DNA of 64,000 nt from Cryptomeria japonica (lineage: Eukaryota; Streptophyta; Pinopsida; Cupressales; Cupressaceae), in contig NC_081406.1 in the NCBI RefSeq assembly GCF_030272615.1, positions 215,819,497-215,883,496 of the forward strand. The letters are read 5' to 3'. Below the pieces are notes generated by a model. The model was not told where the DNA came from. It searched no databases and worked only from the letters and a program-made list of their open reading frames with translations. This document shows positions 10,480 to 20,055 of the stretch, piece after piece. The position numbers and the translations under genes are program-made. Every line of letters begins with the position of its first letter. The first letter of the stretch is position 1.

Positions 10480-10639
10480 GTGATGTTGATTGGCATCAGT
10501 TTGATATGCATTATCAGAGCTATTATTTATTCTAGATTGATTTGGTGATGCTAATACTCAAGGGATGTAGTCAGCTATAAGAATTAGAGGATTTATGATT
10601 TTTCTTTGATATTTATGTCAGATCTTTGGCATTGATGTC

Positions 10640-10835
10640 AAAGGGGGAGAATTATTCTTGTAGAAAACATAAGGGAGAGATATATTCATTAGGGGAGTTT
10701 GGTTGAGAGCTTCATTGCTATATCATTTTGTGGGAGATTGTTGGTTGTCTTCCATAGGGGTAGACTTGTTTGGCATTTCTTTGCACTTGGATGTTTTTCA
10801 CATCTAGTGTTGCCATAAATTCTAAAGGGGGAGAT
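10640..10835 (+). other. Multiple polypurine tracts of copia B
   Basis: AAAGGGGGAGA lies at about 10640-10650 and AAAGGGGGAGAT at 10824-10835, the latter touching the LTR. This is the same arrangement as in copia A. Nothing else is recognisable between 10480 and 10835. Confidence 0.75.
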
Positions 10836-11035
10836 TTTTGGTAATTTGGAGGAATTGATTATGTGTTACATTGATGTTTTTTAATTTATAGCAACACCAG
10901 TTGTTTTGGTTGTTTACCAGTTTCTAGTTGGTTCTAGTAGAGTGGTTGGATTATGATATTGATCTGGTATGCTCTAGTATGCTTTTGTTTGTGGAATTGA
11001 TTTGGATCTGTCATTCATTCTATTTAGATGCATAT
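10836..11035 (+). repeat. 3' LTR of copia B, first part
   Basis: It starts TTTTGGTAATTTGG, with TT where TG is expected, directly after the polypurine tract. It is cut at 11035 by copia C. The last five bases, CATAT (11031-11035), are repeated at 29174-29178 on the far side of C. Confidence 0.8.
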
Positions 11036-11309
11036 TGTTGGCATTTCATGAAGATTGCATTAATGAAGTATAAGTGTTGTCATTGATGTCAACTGTAACT
11101 AGTAATGGAGTTGTATTACAACTGGTAGTGATGCAGCAATGCAACCAGTAGTTGAGTAGTGAAGGAGCCCAGTATTACTATTATAGTAGAGAGATCAACC
11201 AGTAACCCTTACCTATTGATATGCCAAACCCTAACCGATGGAGCTTGGTGAATCCATTGTGATGATCTATGATCAAATGGTGATCGAAGATGATTATGCC
11301 ATGTATGCA
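11036..11309 (+). repeat. Copia C 5' LTR, segment 1
   Basis: Aligns with 27756-28025 (both start TGTTGGCATTTCAT, then AAGTATAAGTGTTGTCATTG). It stops at the ATGCA duplication, where the 846-bp insertion begins. Confidence 0.85.
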
Positions 11310-12155
11310 TGTTAGGATTAATGACAGTCCCAAAGATATTGAGAGGGGGGGTGAATCAGTATCTAACCGGTTAACATAATATTTAACCTTATTAAGTAAT
11401 TTGCATTCCAAAACAATGTACTGATAAATAAGAATTAATGCAGTAAACATGAATAATAAAGATAGCATAGAAAACACACCATAACACAAGATATTTAAAG
11501 AGGAAACCCAGTGTGGGAAAAACCTTGGTGGGATTTGTGACCCACAATATTCACTCATGGACCAATGAATAGATATTACTTACAATGTGTTGCCTGCACA
11601 TGTAGGAAGGCCAACTGCCTAGAGCTCACTGCTCAATTTACAAAATGGAAGTCTCACTGACTTACAAAATGGATTGTGAGAATTCAATATAATGTCCTTC
11701 TATAATTCAGCATCTTCTATGCCAGTTTTAGTACCAGTTTAAGCTCATACTATAACCATAATCCCTATACAAAATCTACCTTATGCATTCGCATATATCT
11801 TCCTTAATATTCGCTCATTCCTCCTATCTATCCTCTATCTCAAAATGATTTACAAGAACTCATACATATATGACTCTATTACAATATGTCATGTCAGATT
11901 TACCAAAAATATTTACAATTAAATACAATAAACAAAAGTTTGTTCATGTCGGTTGGGGTGCCAGTATGCATTGTTGTCGCTGTCGGTGAAGTGCCTACTG
12001 GTGCAGTGTCTGCCGGTGGTTTACCAGTTGAATGCCACAAGGTTTCTTGAAGTTTTCCACAAGGTTGCCATCAATGACAACACCTTCAATTCTCATTAGA
12101 GTGTATAATGTCAACCCCCTTCTCAGTATCCTTGGGACTGTCATTAATCCTAACA
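11310..12155 (-). mobile_element. LTR-like insertion with 41-bp inverted termini
   Basis: Flanked by ATGCA (11305-11309 and 12156-12160). Positions 11310 to about 12118 resemble a minus-strand copia LTR of the D type (TGTTAGGATTAATGACAG, a G run, GTGAATCAGTATCTAACCGG, later CTCATTAGAGTGT). After that comes an extra 37 bp that is an inverted copy of its own left end. The termini match at 38 of 41 positions by my count. A normal LTR does not end this way. It has no coding capacity, although the repeat produces short spurious frames. Confidence 0.75.
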
Positions 12156-12575
12156 ATGCATAATGCACGTGATGAGTTTCAAATGGTTTTTGGCACATAG
12201 AGATAAATGTTTTATCTTGGAAATGAGTGAGTACATTGCATGAAGTGGAAACTGCATGATGAGCTATAGGATTCAATGAGCGGTCATCAAGGAGCGATTG
12301 AGGTTGTCTAGGACAATGTGCAGATGATTGCTATGTAGTCCAACAGTCATGTCTAAACCAATTTGTTTGTAATATCTATGAGATCTTAGGTTTTGTGATG
12401 TGTTATCGACCTATTGTTTTGCTTATAAGGTCAATGAGTTGTTTTGTAGTAGTGTTGGAAAATTTGTTTAAGTGTTAGTGTGATTGATTGTCGAACTAGA
12501 AGGAGTATCTACAGGATGTTTTTAAGGCAGATAGGAGCATGAATAGGTCTGATAAAGTAAAATAGTGCTATTACC
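12156..12575 (+). repeat. Copia C 5' LTR, segment 2
   Basis: Aligns with about 28026-28443 of the 3' LTR (GATGAGTTTCAAATGGTTTT against GATGAGTTTCAAGTGGTTTT, and later GATTGATTGTCGAACTAG). It ends with TTACC, where element D was inserted. Confidence 0.85.
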
Positions 12576-13356
12576 TATTAGGATTCCCATAGATACTAAG
12601 AGGGGGGGGTGAATCAGTATCTAACTAGTAATAAGTATTTATTAAGTTAAAACATGCAGAACATAAAATAACAGTGTACGGGTATGCAAGAATTAATGCA
12701 ATAAACAGAATCAAAAATATCCACATGAAAAGAACACCATAACACAAGATGTTTAATGAGGAAACCCGGTCTGGGAAAAACCTCGGTGGGATTTGTGACC
12801 CACAATATTCACTCACTGGCCAATAAGAGAATATTACTTACAATAGGGGCCTGCACATGCAGGAAGGCCAACTGCCTAGAGCTCACTACTCAATGGGAAG
12901 TCACACTGACTTACAATAAGGATTATACCAATCCAATGACTTGTACTGCTTTACAATAGCATCTCCAATGCCAGATTCAGTACCGGTTCTTGCTCTATTC
13001 TTTACATATACCCTTGACCTATAATTTGCACATTAGGTCTGCCTAATAATTTTCTTTATGCTCGCTACATTACCTCTCTAAATATCTACAATGATCTCCT
13101 TTATATACAAGAGTCATTTTACAATTTTCCAAGTCAGCTTACAATAATAAACAAAATATTACATAAAAATTTTGTCGGCCTCTATGTCGGTATACTTGTT
13201 TTCTTCTGTCTTGGTGCCGATGTCGGTGTACTGTCTTGCCTATGTAATGCTTTACCAATATGATGTCTTGCTAGTGCCATAGGATTGCAAGGTTGTTATC
13301 AATGACAAAACCTTCAATCACATACAATGTCTCATTAGAGTGTCCATATGCCAACA
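12576..13356 (-). repeat. 3' LTR of element D
   Basis: Pairs with 18341-19109. By eye about 8% of positions differ over the first 150 bases. Its outer plus-strand end reads TATTAGG where TGTTAGG is expected; the inner end is GCCAACA. It contains the G run, GTGAATCAG and CACATGCAGGAAGGCCAACTG segments shared with other copia LTRs in this window. Confidence 0.88.
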
Positions 13357-13520
13357 ATCTCCCCCTTTGGCATTGATGGCAACACTCATGAGAAATTTCA
13401 AAAAGTGTCCAAAATATGTAGTCAAAAAAAGTTACCAAAAATGTTTACCAAAAATATGAGGGCTCCCCCTGAGCATATGATTCTTGTCTTTGAACTTTCT
13501 CATCCTACTACTCCCCCTTT
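13357..13520 (-). other. Multiple polypurine tracts of element D
   Basis: On the minus strand CAAAGGGGGAGAT touches the LTR (13357-13369). A second AAAGGGGGAG lies at about 13511-13520, with a CAGGGGGAGC tract between. This Sirevirus hallmark links D to the autonomous copia elements around it. Confidence 0.75.
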
Positions 13521-13583
13521 GGCATCAATGACAAAGATTGTCAAGATGTTAGTAGAGTTTGTAGTTATATCTTATCCTTGTCC

Positions 13584-16500
13584 TCAATCCTGTAGCTGGG
13601 TAGTTATTATCTGAAAAAGATCTCCCAAAATTAAGTTTAAACTATCCATAAAATTTTTACTATCTTTTATTGCTATTTCAGTCCTCTTCACAGTACCGGT
13701 GAGATGCTACAAATGCTCTACTGGTGTTTTGCTTCCCTGTGTTAATGCCTCTAAGATTTCCTTCCACAAAGATGCTAAATAGTCCAATCTTGGACTCAGT
13801 TTAGATCTCAAGTGTTTTGCCTTGTTTATTATTCTTTCTTTTTCTCTTTCCAGTTTGAGCAATTCTTCCTCAAAATTTGCTAACTTTTCTTCAAAAACTG
13901 ATAATGAATCCAGTGAGTGGACAAAATTGTTTGCAAGCTTATTTATCTCCTCCCGTGTCTTGCTTATTTTCTTGTCAATATCTACAGTCAAAAAGCTTGT
14001 TTTACATGTATCTTTATACATATTTTTGTATTCTTTCAACAAACTACATAGTTCCGGTAGAAGTGTGTCAAAGTCTCTATTACACTTCTTTATTTCTTCA
14101 TCAAAGAATTTATGTTTCTCTTTTTCAACCTTGTCCTTTACTGATTCTTCCTTTATTTTCTCAATATTTCTAGAAATATATTTGCATAATGTGTCCAATT
14201 GTCCTAAAGAATCTTTATTATCTATGTTACATTTAGGAGCAATTAGCTTCAAAATTGGTACTGAATCATCTATTGCTTTATAAGCCTGTGAACTGCAGTC
14301 AGTTGTTTTCTTGATGGAGTCAAGTAATACCTCAGTCACATTTGTTGACTTGAAAGTTGATGATGACCCATCAATTTGAGTGCTAGTGGAAACCATGCTT
14401 GTATTGACCTCTGGTAGGTTAGTTTGTGTCTGCATTTCTTTTAGCACTGGTTTTCCTGCTTCACTACTTACCATTGGCATTGTTTCCTTATGAAGCTGTT
14501 CCAGAGCCTTTAGCTTTGTTGGTTTCTTTGTATGTGCCTCAGATTCTATATTTTTCCCTGTATCCTCTATCAGTTTCTCTATTTCTCCTATTACCGGAGG
14601 CTCATTACCCATATCTAACTTGTCAGTTGTATCTTTATCAACTATTATGTTGATCTTTTGGGTATCAACATTTACAGTGTATAGGACTTTAGAATTAGGA
14701 TTGCTATCCTCTACATCCCTACTTTTTGCTGCTGGTTGGTCTTTAGTGGTTGTAATTTTCACAGGTGGGGTAAGGTTATCTTTGACCTTTATGCTTGGTA
14801 GTCCACCAACTTTGCCTTTCCCCTTGTCCCTATCCTTCTGATATACCTTTATAGGTTTAGGGTTCCTATATTCTTCTTGTTTTTCCTTGTCAACCAGGAA
14901 TATATCCCAACCATCTTTTGTTTCCTCTATTACTTTAGTAACTCTTCCTGCCATCAATGAAATATGTTGATGTGCAGTAGAGAAAACTAACCGGTTTGCC
15001 TAAGCAATCAAATCATCAATTTTCTTGGGAGAGTTTACCGGATATACAACAAGTGGCTTTTCTATTTTTATTTTCTTATCTAATTCAATCACTGCTTGCC
15101 TTCTGGCCTCAAGTCTTTTGTACAAATCATTAGGAATTTCATTGACTACTTCCATCAAAAACTTCTTGTACATGTCCATATGCAGTATCACACTTTCCTC
15201 AACTTACCCTTTCTCATCAGCAGATAGAGTGTCATAAATGTTCTCTATATTTTTTAGTTTTCCATCCTCTGTGATTTCATTTAGCAATATATCTAGAGGT
15301 GCCAAGTCACTATTTGTCCTTTTCTTTTTCTTTGGTGTTAGCTTCTTCTTAGGTGTGACCTTTCTAACTGGAGATCTCACTACTTGTTGTTGTCTGCCTT
15401 GTCCTTCTAGGTGAAGGAGTGGTTGCCGGTGAGGGATCTCTTTTTCTAACAACTCTTTTAAAAGTTGTTAGCCTATCACTTTTTTGAAGAAGTACCTACC
15501 AGTGATAGATGAGTTTCAGGTTGTGGAGCTGCCAACTCATCTTTTGTTATGCCGGTTTTCTTTAATACATCTTCCTTAATGGCCTTTGCTTGTCTGGATC
15601 CTTTCCTCACAAATGCCTCAACCTTCTTTACTCTTTTCTTAGATTGTATTTGGCTTTCTATGGTCTCAACACTACCAAATACTTCTTCCTTAGGTTCTTT
15701 GGGGGCTTCCAGAAGTGTTTTAGCATAAGTTTCAACTATGTGATCATCTATCTCATAGCCCATTTCGGTTACCCAAATTGTCCTTGGGATGACTACTTCC
15801 ATCCATATTTCATCTTTCTTAATAACAAAGCATATATCATCTTTGTATTTGTTTACTAATTTCTGAGATAACCTTATTCTATTCTTCATTTTTGTCTTCA
15901 ATGCTTGGAAAAAGTCATGGATATTATTCTCCTTGTTCTCACCCATGTTATTGAATAGTTCTGTTAATTGTTTTCCTACTGGTATGTCATATCCTAGTTC
16001 TTTATATCCTATACCAGGAACCTATTTTGTTATGTGAAGCATTAGGCATACTAATAGATTTCCAAATCTGAAAGTTCCTTTCTTATCCTTCTTTATCTTT
16101 CCAAGGTTGTCTATCAATTCATCTTTTAACCATTCACAGATGTCAATTTTTGCATTATCTGTTACCATATCATAAGCACTCTTAATGCATAAACTTGAAA
16201 CTAAGTTAAGTCTATTAGCATGAGTGGCTTTGTAACCTAATATCATACTTATGAATCTCACATTGATATCTTTTACATCATTAACCCTTAGAGATCTCTT
16301 ATCGAATGTTGCACCTGTTAGGTCTATAACTAAATCATTGGAAACTTTCTTGTTTTTATCTGGTCTCTTACCAGTGGTCGGTAACCCTGTGATAGCTTTT
16401 ACAGCTTCCTTAGTGATCTTATGAATTGTATCTAACTAGAAAAATTCTCCATGAACTCTATTTAACACTATCCTAATCACATCCTTAGGAAATTTAGGAT

Positions 16501-16810
16501 TGCTAAGGATTTCTATGAATCCTAGGGTTTCAATAACCTTGTGTTCAGCTTTAACATTGTCGGTATCATCACATATCATGGTTTTATACATGGTTTTGAT
16601 TTCCTCGTCTCCTAATTCTTCAATGTTGCAGTGGAAGTACATTCTAGGGTCTTTAGCATATACAACACCTTTAGGGATTTGAGAAAATGCACCTAAGGTA
16701 TCATCTTTCTTTGCTATCTCGAGGACTAACTGAAATACGGGCCTAGGTCTTTTAATTACTTCAGCAATAGTAGGGTTCACTATGTATTCAATTGCAGAGG
16801 TGGATGCCAT
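13584..16810 (-). pseudogene. Element D ORF2: large non-pol protein of unknown function
   Basis: The start MASTSAIEYIVNPTIAEVIK at 16810 matches ORF2 of element E. One frame runs from 16810 to 15476, with stops at 16436-16438 and 16022-16024. The frame then shifts by one near 15460 and runs to TAG 13707-13709 and TGA 13584-13586, giving about 1,070 codons. The N-terminal domain (about residues 1-300) includes LGFIEILSNPKFPKDVIRIV, RVHGEFF, ITKEAVKAITGLPTTG and FGNLLVCLMLHI. This recalls plant transposon-associated domains of unknown function. A Lys/Glu-rich middle (VTPKKKLTPKKKKRT) follows. The C-terminal 250 residues are strongly heptad-like and probably a coiled coil. No catalytic motif is visible. 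A structural, envelope-like or RNA-binding role is possible but unproven. Confidence 0.8.
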
Positions 16811-17111
16811 GATTAAATACCTTTTTCTGCCTTGAATGGATGATTGCTTGGAGTGTGCCTGCTTCTTGCTCGAAATGCCTTAGGTCGGAGTCTTCGCGCT
16901 CTCTAAAAATTTAAAAACTTGGTGAAGTGAAATGGAGCCAAAACTTTACTTTCATAATTTCTTATCGCCATCTACCACATTAATTGCATGCTGGTTAAGT
17001 ATTCACTTAACATTGTTTGCCAGTACTAAGTAATTTTCAACTTCTTATCTCTAACCGAGGGAATAATAGCACATGTGTCATTAGATTGCCAAACCCTCAA
17101 GGAAATTTTCT
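16811..17111. other. Non-coding gap between ORF1 and ORF2 of element D
   Basis: About 300 bases with no open frame matching element E proteins. E has a similar gap (39790-40095). A promoter or internal ribosome entry for ORF2 could lie here, but I see no specific signal. Confidence 0.5.
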
Positions 17112-18269
17112 TCAATTAGATGAAGAACTTCCTGCCGGTGGAGCACTGCTCTGTCCTACCGGTGAAGCATCACTTTGTCCTACCAGTGAAGAATTTTTTG
17201 GTTCTACCAGTGGAGGAGTATTCCCAATATTTAGATCAGCTTTTTTAATCCATTGCTTTGAGAATTCTTTCTTAACCTCTTCAACTTTTTCTTTACCTTT
17301 CAAGCTAGCACTTTTGTTGTCTACCGGTGTACCTTTACTTCTACAAAATTTAGCAATATGCCCAATCTTGTTACATGCATAACAAGTTACATTATTTTTC
17401 TGAATAGCTTTCCCATAACCTATGTCGGTTTGTGTTCTGCATTGATTAGAAAAATGTCCAAATCTTCCACAAACATAACATCTCACATTCATTTTGCAGT
17501 TTTCAGAGTTGTGACCAACTTTGTTGCATTTTGAACATTGACCGGTGGGTGTATTGATATTTTGATAATTCTTAGATCTACATTCATTTTCTCTATGACC
17601 ATACTTATTACAGTTAAAGCATCTTCTATTGAATTTATAAGTATTAGGTTGTCTTACCGGTTTGCTATGATCCTAAGTATTTGTAGTACCAGAGCTTTCA
17701 CCAACTTCAAAACCAATTCTAGAAGTGTCACCTTTAGGTTTTTGATTTTTCAACAAGGTGCCAAGTTCCTCTAAGCTTTTCTTGAATTTTTCTTTATGTT
17801 GATTTGCAGTTTCTAGTTCCCTTTCCAAGATTTCTTTTTGTCTCATCAGTTCATTTGAGTCATTTTGAGTATGCATCAGATCTATCTTCAACATGTCATT
17901 TTCATAGCTAAGTCTTGTGTTCTCATTTGCTGCATCACTTAGTCTTCTAGTCAATTCTTCTTCATTCTTCTTTCTATCCTCAATCTCTTTGCAAAATCTC
18001 ATAGTCATATCCTACATTTTATTTTTTGTTGTCATGTTCTCTTGTTTCAACTTGCTTATCTGATCATTAAGTGATTCCTTTTCATCATTCTCATTTTGTA
18101 ATTTTTCTCAAAGTTCTCTTCTCTTATTTCTTGCAACAGTAAGATTTTCTTTAAGTGCCTGAATGATATCTTGAGATGCTCTTAAATCATGTTCTAATTT
18201 GATATTTTTCAACTTCTCTGCATCATAGTCTATAAGAGCTCCTTCAAGTTGCTTCATCAGATTTTCCAT
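17112..18269 (-). pseudogene. Element D ORF1: coiled coil plus four CCHC zinc knuckles
   Basis: A single frame of 386 codons starts at MENLMKQLEGAL (18269), about 57 bases after the primer-binding site. It carries stops at about 18108, 18009 and 17673. Residues 1-180 are a Lys/Glu-rich coiled coil. The second half carries four CX2CX4HX4C knuckles: CFNCNKYGHRENEC, CSKCNKVGHNSENC, CYVCGRFGHFSNQC and CYACNKIGHIAKFC. It ends in a Ser/Pro-rich tail. Ordinary copia gag has a UBN2-type domain and usually one knuckle, and I see no UBN2 domain here. The position next to the primer site and the knuckles suggest a gag-like nucleic-acid-binding role. Element E has the same protein. Confidence 0.85.
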
Positions 18270-18325
18270 CTTTACCGGTGTCAAGATCTTCCTCAAGCTA
18301 TTAGGATTCTGAAAATAGAGGACCA

Positions 18326-18338
18326 AGCTCTGATACCA
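18326..18338 (-). other. Primer-binding site of element D
   Basis: The minus strand reads TGGTATCAGAGCT, one base off the usual TGGTATCAGAGCC, two bases after the LTR. Confidence 0.85.
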
Positions 18339-18340
18339 AT

Positions 18341-19109
18341 TGTTAGGATTCCCACAGATACTGAGAGGGGGGGTGAATCAGTATCTAATCGGTAATAAGT
18401 ATTTATTAAGTTAAAACATGCAGAACATAAAATAACAGTGTATCGGTATTCAAGAATTAATGCAATAAATAGAATTAGAAATATCCACATGAAAAGAACA
18501 CCATAACACAAGATGTTTAATGAGGAAACCTGGTGTGGGAAAAACCTCGGTGGGATTTGTGACCCACAATATTCACTCACTGGCCAATAAGAGAATATTA
18601 CTTACAATAGGGTCCTGCACATGCAGGAAGGCCAACTGCGTAGAGCTCATTGCTCAATGGGAAGTCACACTGACTTACAACAAGGATTATACTAATCCAA
18701 TGACTTGTACTGCTTTACAATAGCATCTCCAATGTCAGATTCATTACCGGTTCTTGCTCTATTCTTTACATATACCCTTGACCTATAATTCACACATTAG
18801 GTCTGCCTAATAATTTTCTTTATGCTCACTACATTACCTCTCTAAATGTCTACAATGATCTCCTTTATATACAAGAGTCATTTTACAATTTGCCAAGTCG
18901 GCTTACAATAATAAACAAAATATTACATAAAAAATTTTGTCAGCCTCTATGCCAGTATACATGTTTTCTTCTATGTTGGTGTACTGTCTTGCCTGTGTAA
19001 TGCTTTACTGGTATGATGTCTTGCTGGCGCCATAGGATTGCAAGATTTCCATCAATGAAAAAACCTTCAATCACATACAATGTCTCATTGGAGTGTCCAT
19101 ATGCCAACA
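18341..19109 (-). repeat. 5' LTR of element D
   Basis: Plus-strand ends are TGTTAGGATTCCC and ATGCCAACA, 769 bp. A candidate TATA box, GTATATAAAG on the minus strand, is at 18863-18872 and is conserved in the other LTR at about 13100. Confidence 0.88.
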
Positions 19110-19783
19110 TTACCAAATCAACAAAAACCCTATTGTTCTCTAACAATTACAATAGTTAAATCCCTTAACCGGGTAAGCTTTAACATTCTTGGTGTTTTCT
19201 AAATACTCTAATAAGGTGATCCATTAGCTTGGATTTGAAATCATCCAACAAGGTTACTTGTAATAGGGTATTGCCTTTAATAGGGTATTGTAGTCAATCC
19301 CTTAACCGGGTGGTCCTTAACCGGACCTATTCCTAATAGAACATTTTTGTAAAGATTCTAACAAGGCTTGGCTCCTAACAGGGAAAACTTCAGAAGAGTT
19401 TAGAATACTTGTGGGTATTCATCCCCATCATGGTTTTTCCCATTTGGTTTTCCATGCCAAAAATCATTGTGTCAAGCGGTGAATGGTTTTTGTGGTTATG
19501 TTTTGATACGGTAATCTGTTTAACTAGTAAAGCCACTTAGATGTGTTAAGATGACCGGAAGTGATTTGAAAAGTTCTATTACTAATGTTATTAAAGTGTT
19601 TTGATGTTTTGGTTAAATGGTTTGATAGTTTCATATCTGTTTCACTGTTATATTGGTATTCTAGTCAACTGGTAGACTTGACAGTCCAGTTGTAGTTTAT
19701 AGTTCAGTGTTGAACTGGTTAGTTCAATGATTGACTTATGAGTTGGGTTTGAGTTTGGTGAAAGTTTAGTTTGTTTTCCTAGT
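19110..19783 (+). repeat. Copia C 5' LTR, segment 3, lacking its 3' end
   Basis: Aligns with about 28439-29107 (both carry AAAAACCCTATTGTT and TAGTTAAATCCCTTAAC). It breaks off after GTTTTCC. The last 60 or so bases of the LTR, the primer-binding site and the start of gag are missing, so copia C has an internal deletion here. Confidence 0.75.
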
Positions 19784-20055
19784 GGGATTCTATCTGATGA
19801 TCAAAAGAAGGAGCAACAGGATAATAATCAAGAATTGGAGGCCATTATTAGTTCCTTGTCTGATTTAGAGTATGTTGATGTCCATGGTTTGGAGACTTCT
19901 TATTAAGTGTGGAAGAAACTTGAGGATATCTATAGTAGTGATGAGCACGTGAAGATTGCCAAAGAGGAGAGTCTGAGAGGTAAATATGATGACATGCAGA
20001 TGGATGAAGGTGAGAATATTCAACAGCATGGTCAGAGGATCAAGGAGATAGTCAG
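19784..20055 (+). pseudogene. gag: Copia C gag, first fragment
   Basis: The frame reads NQELEAIISSLSDLEYVDVH, then VWKKLEDIYSSDEHVKIAKE, then QRIKEIVS, with one stop (TAA after ETSY). This is the UBN2-type gag domain of copia elements (the W.KLEDIY and LRGKYDDMQMDEGE segments). The N-terminus is deleted. A solo LTR interrupts it at 20055, and the frame resumes exactly at 23694. Confidence 0.8.

Larger units (their letters stand above)
12576..19109 (-). mobile_element. Element D: non-autonomous copia-like retrotransposon with two non-pol ORFs
   Basis: Flanked by TTACC (12571-12575 and 19110-19114). On the minus strand the order is 5' LTR (18341-19109), primer-binding site, ORF1 (coiled coil plus four zinc knuckles), ORF2 (about 1,000 residues), polypurine tracts, 3' LTR (12576-13356). 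No protease, integrase, reverse transcriptase or RNase H motif appears in any frame, and no pol remnant lies between ORF2 and the tract. Element E repeats this layout with diverged sequence and different LTRs, so the arrangement is a conserved element type and not a one-off deletion. Confidence 0.85.

Noticed and set aside
11181-11558. Recurring MSEYCGSQIPPRFF-type frame (also near 12625, 18293, 38357 and 44032)
   Set aside because: It lies in the shared LTR 3' module of the copia elements, appears once per LTR, and is broken at different points; it is a by-product of LTR conservation.
13822-14841. Several plus-strand open frames, rich in Leu/Ser/Phe, opposite element D ORF2
   Set aside because: They are antisense shadows of the Lys/Glu-rich coiled coil, and the minus-strand frame is the one conserved in element E.
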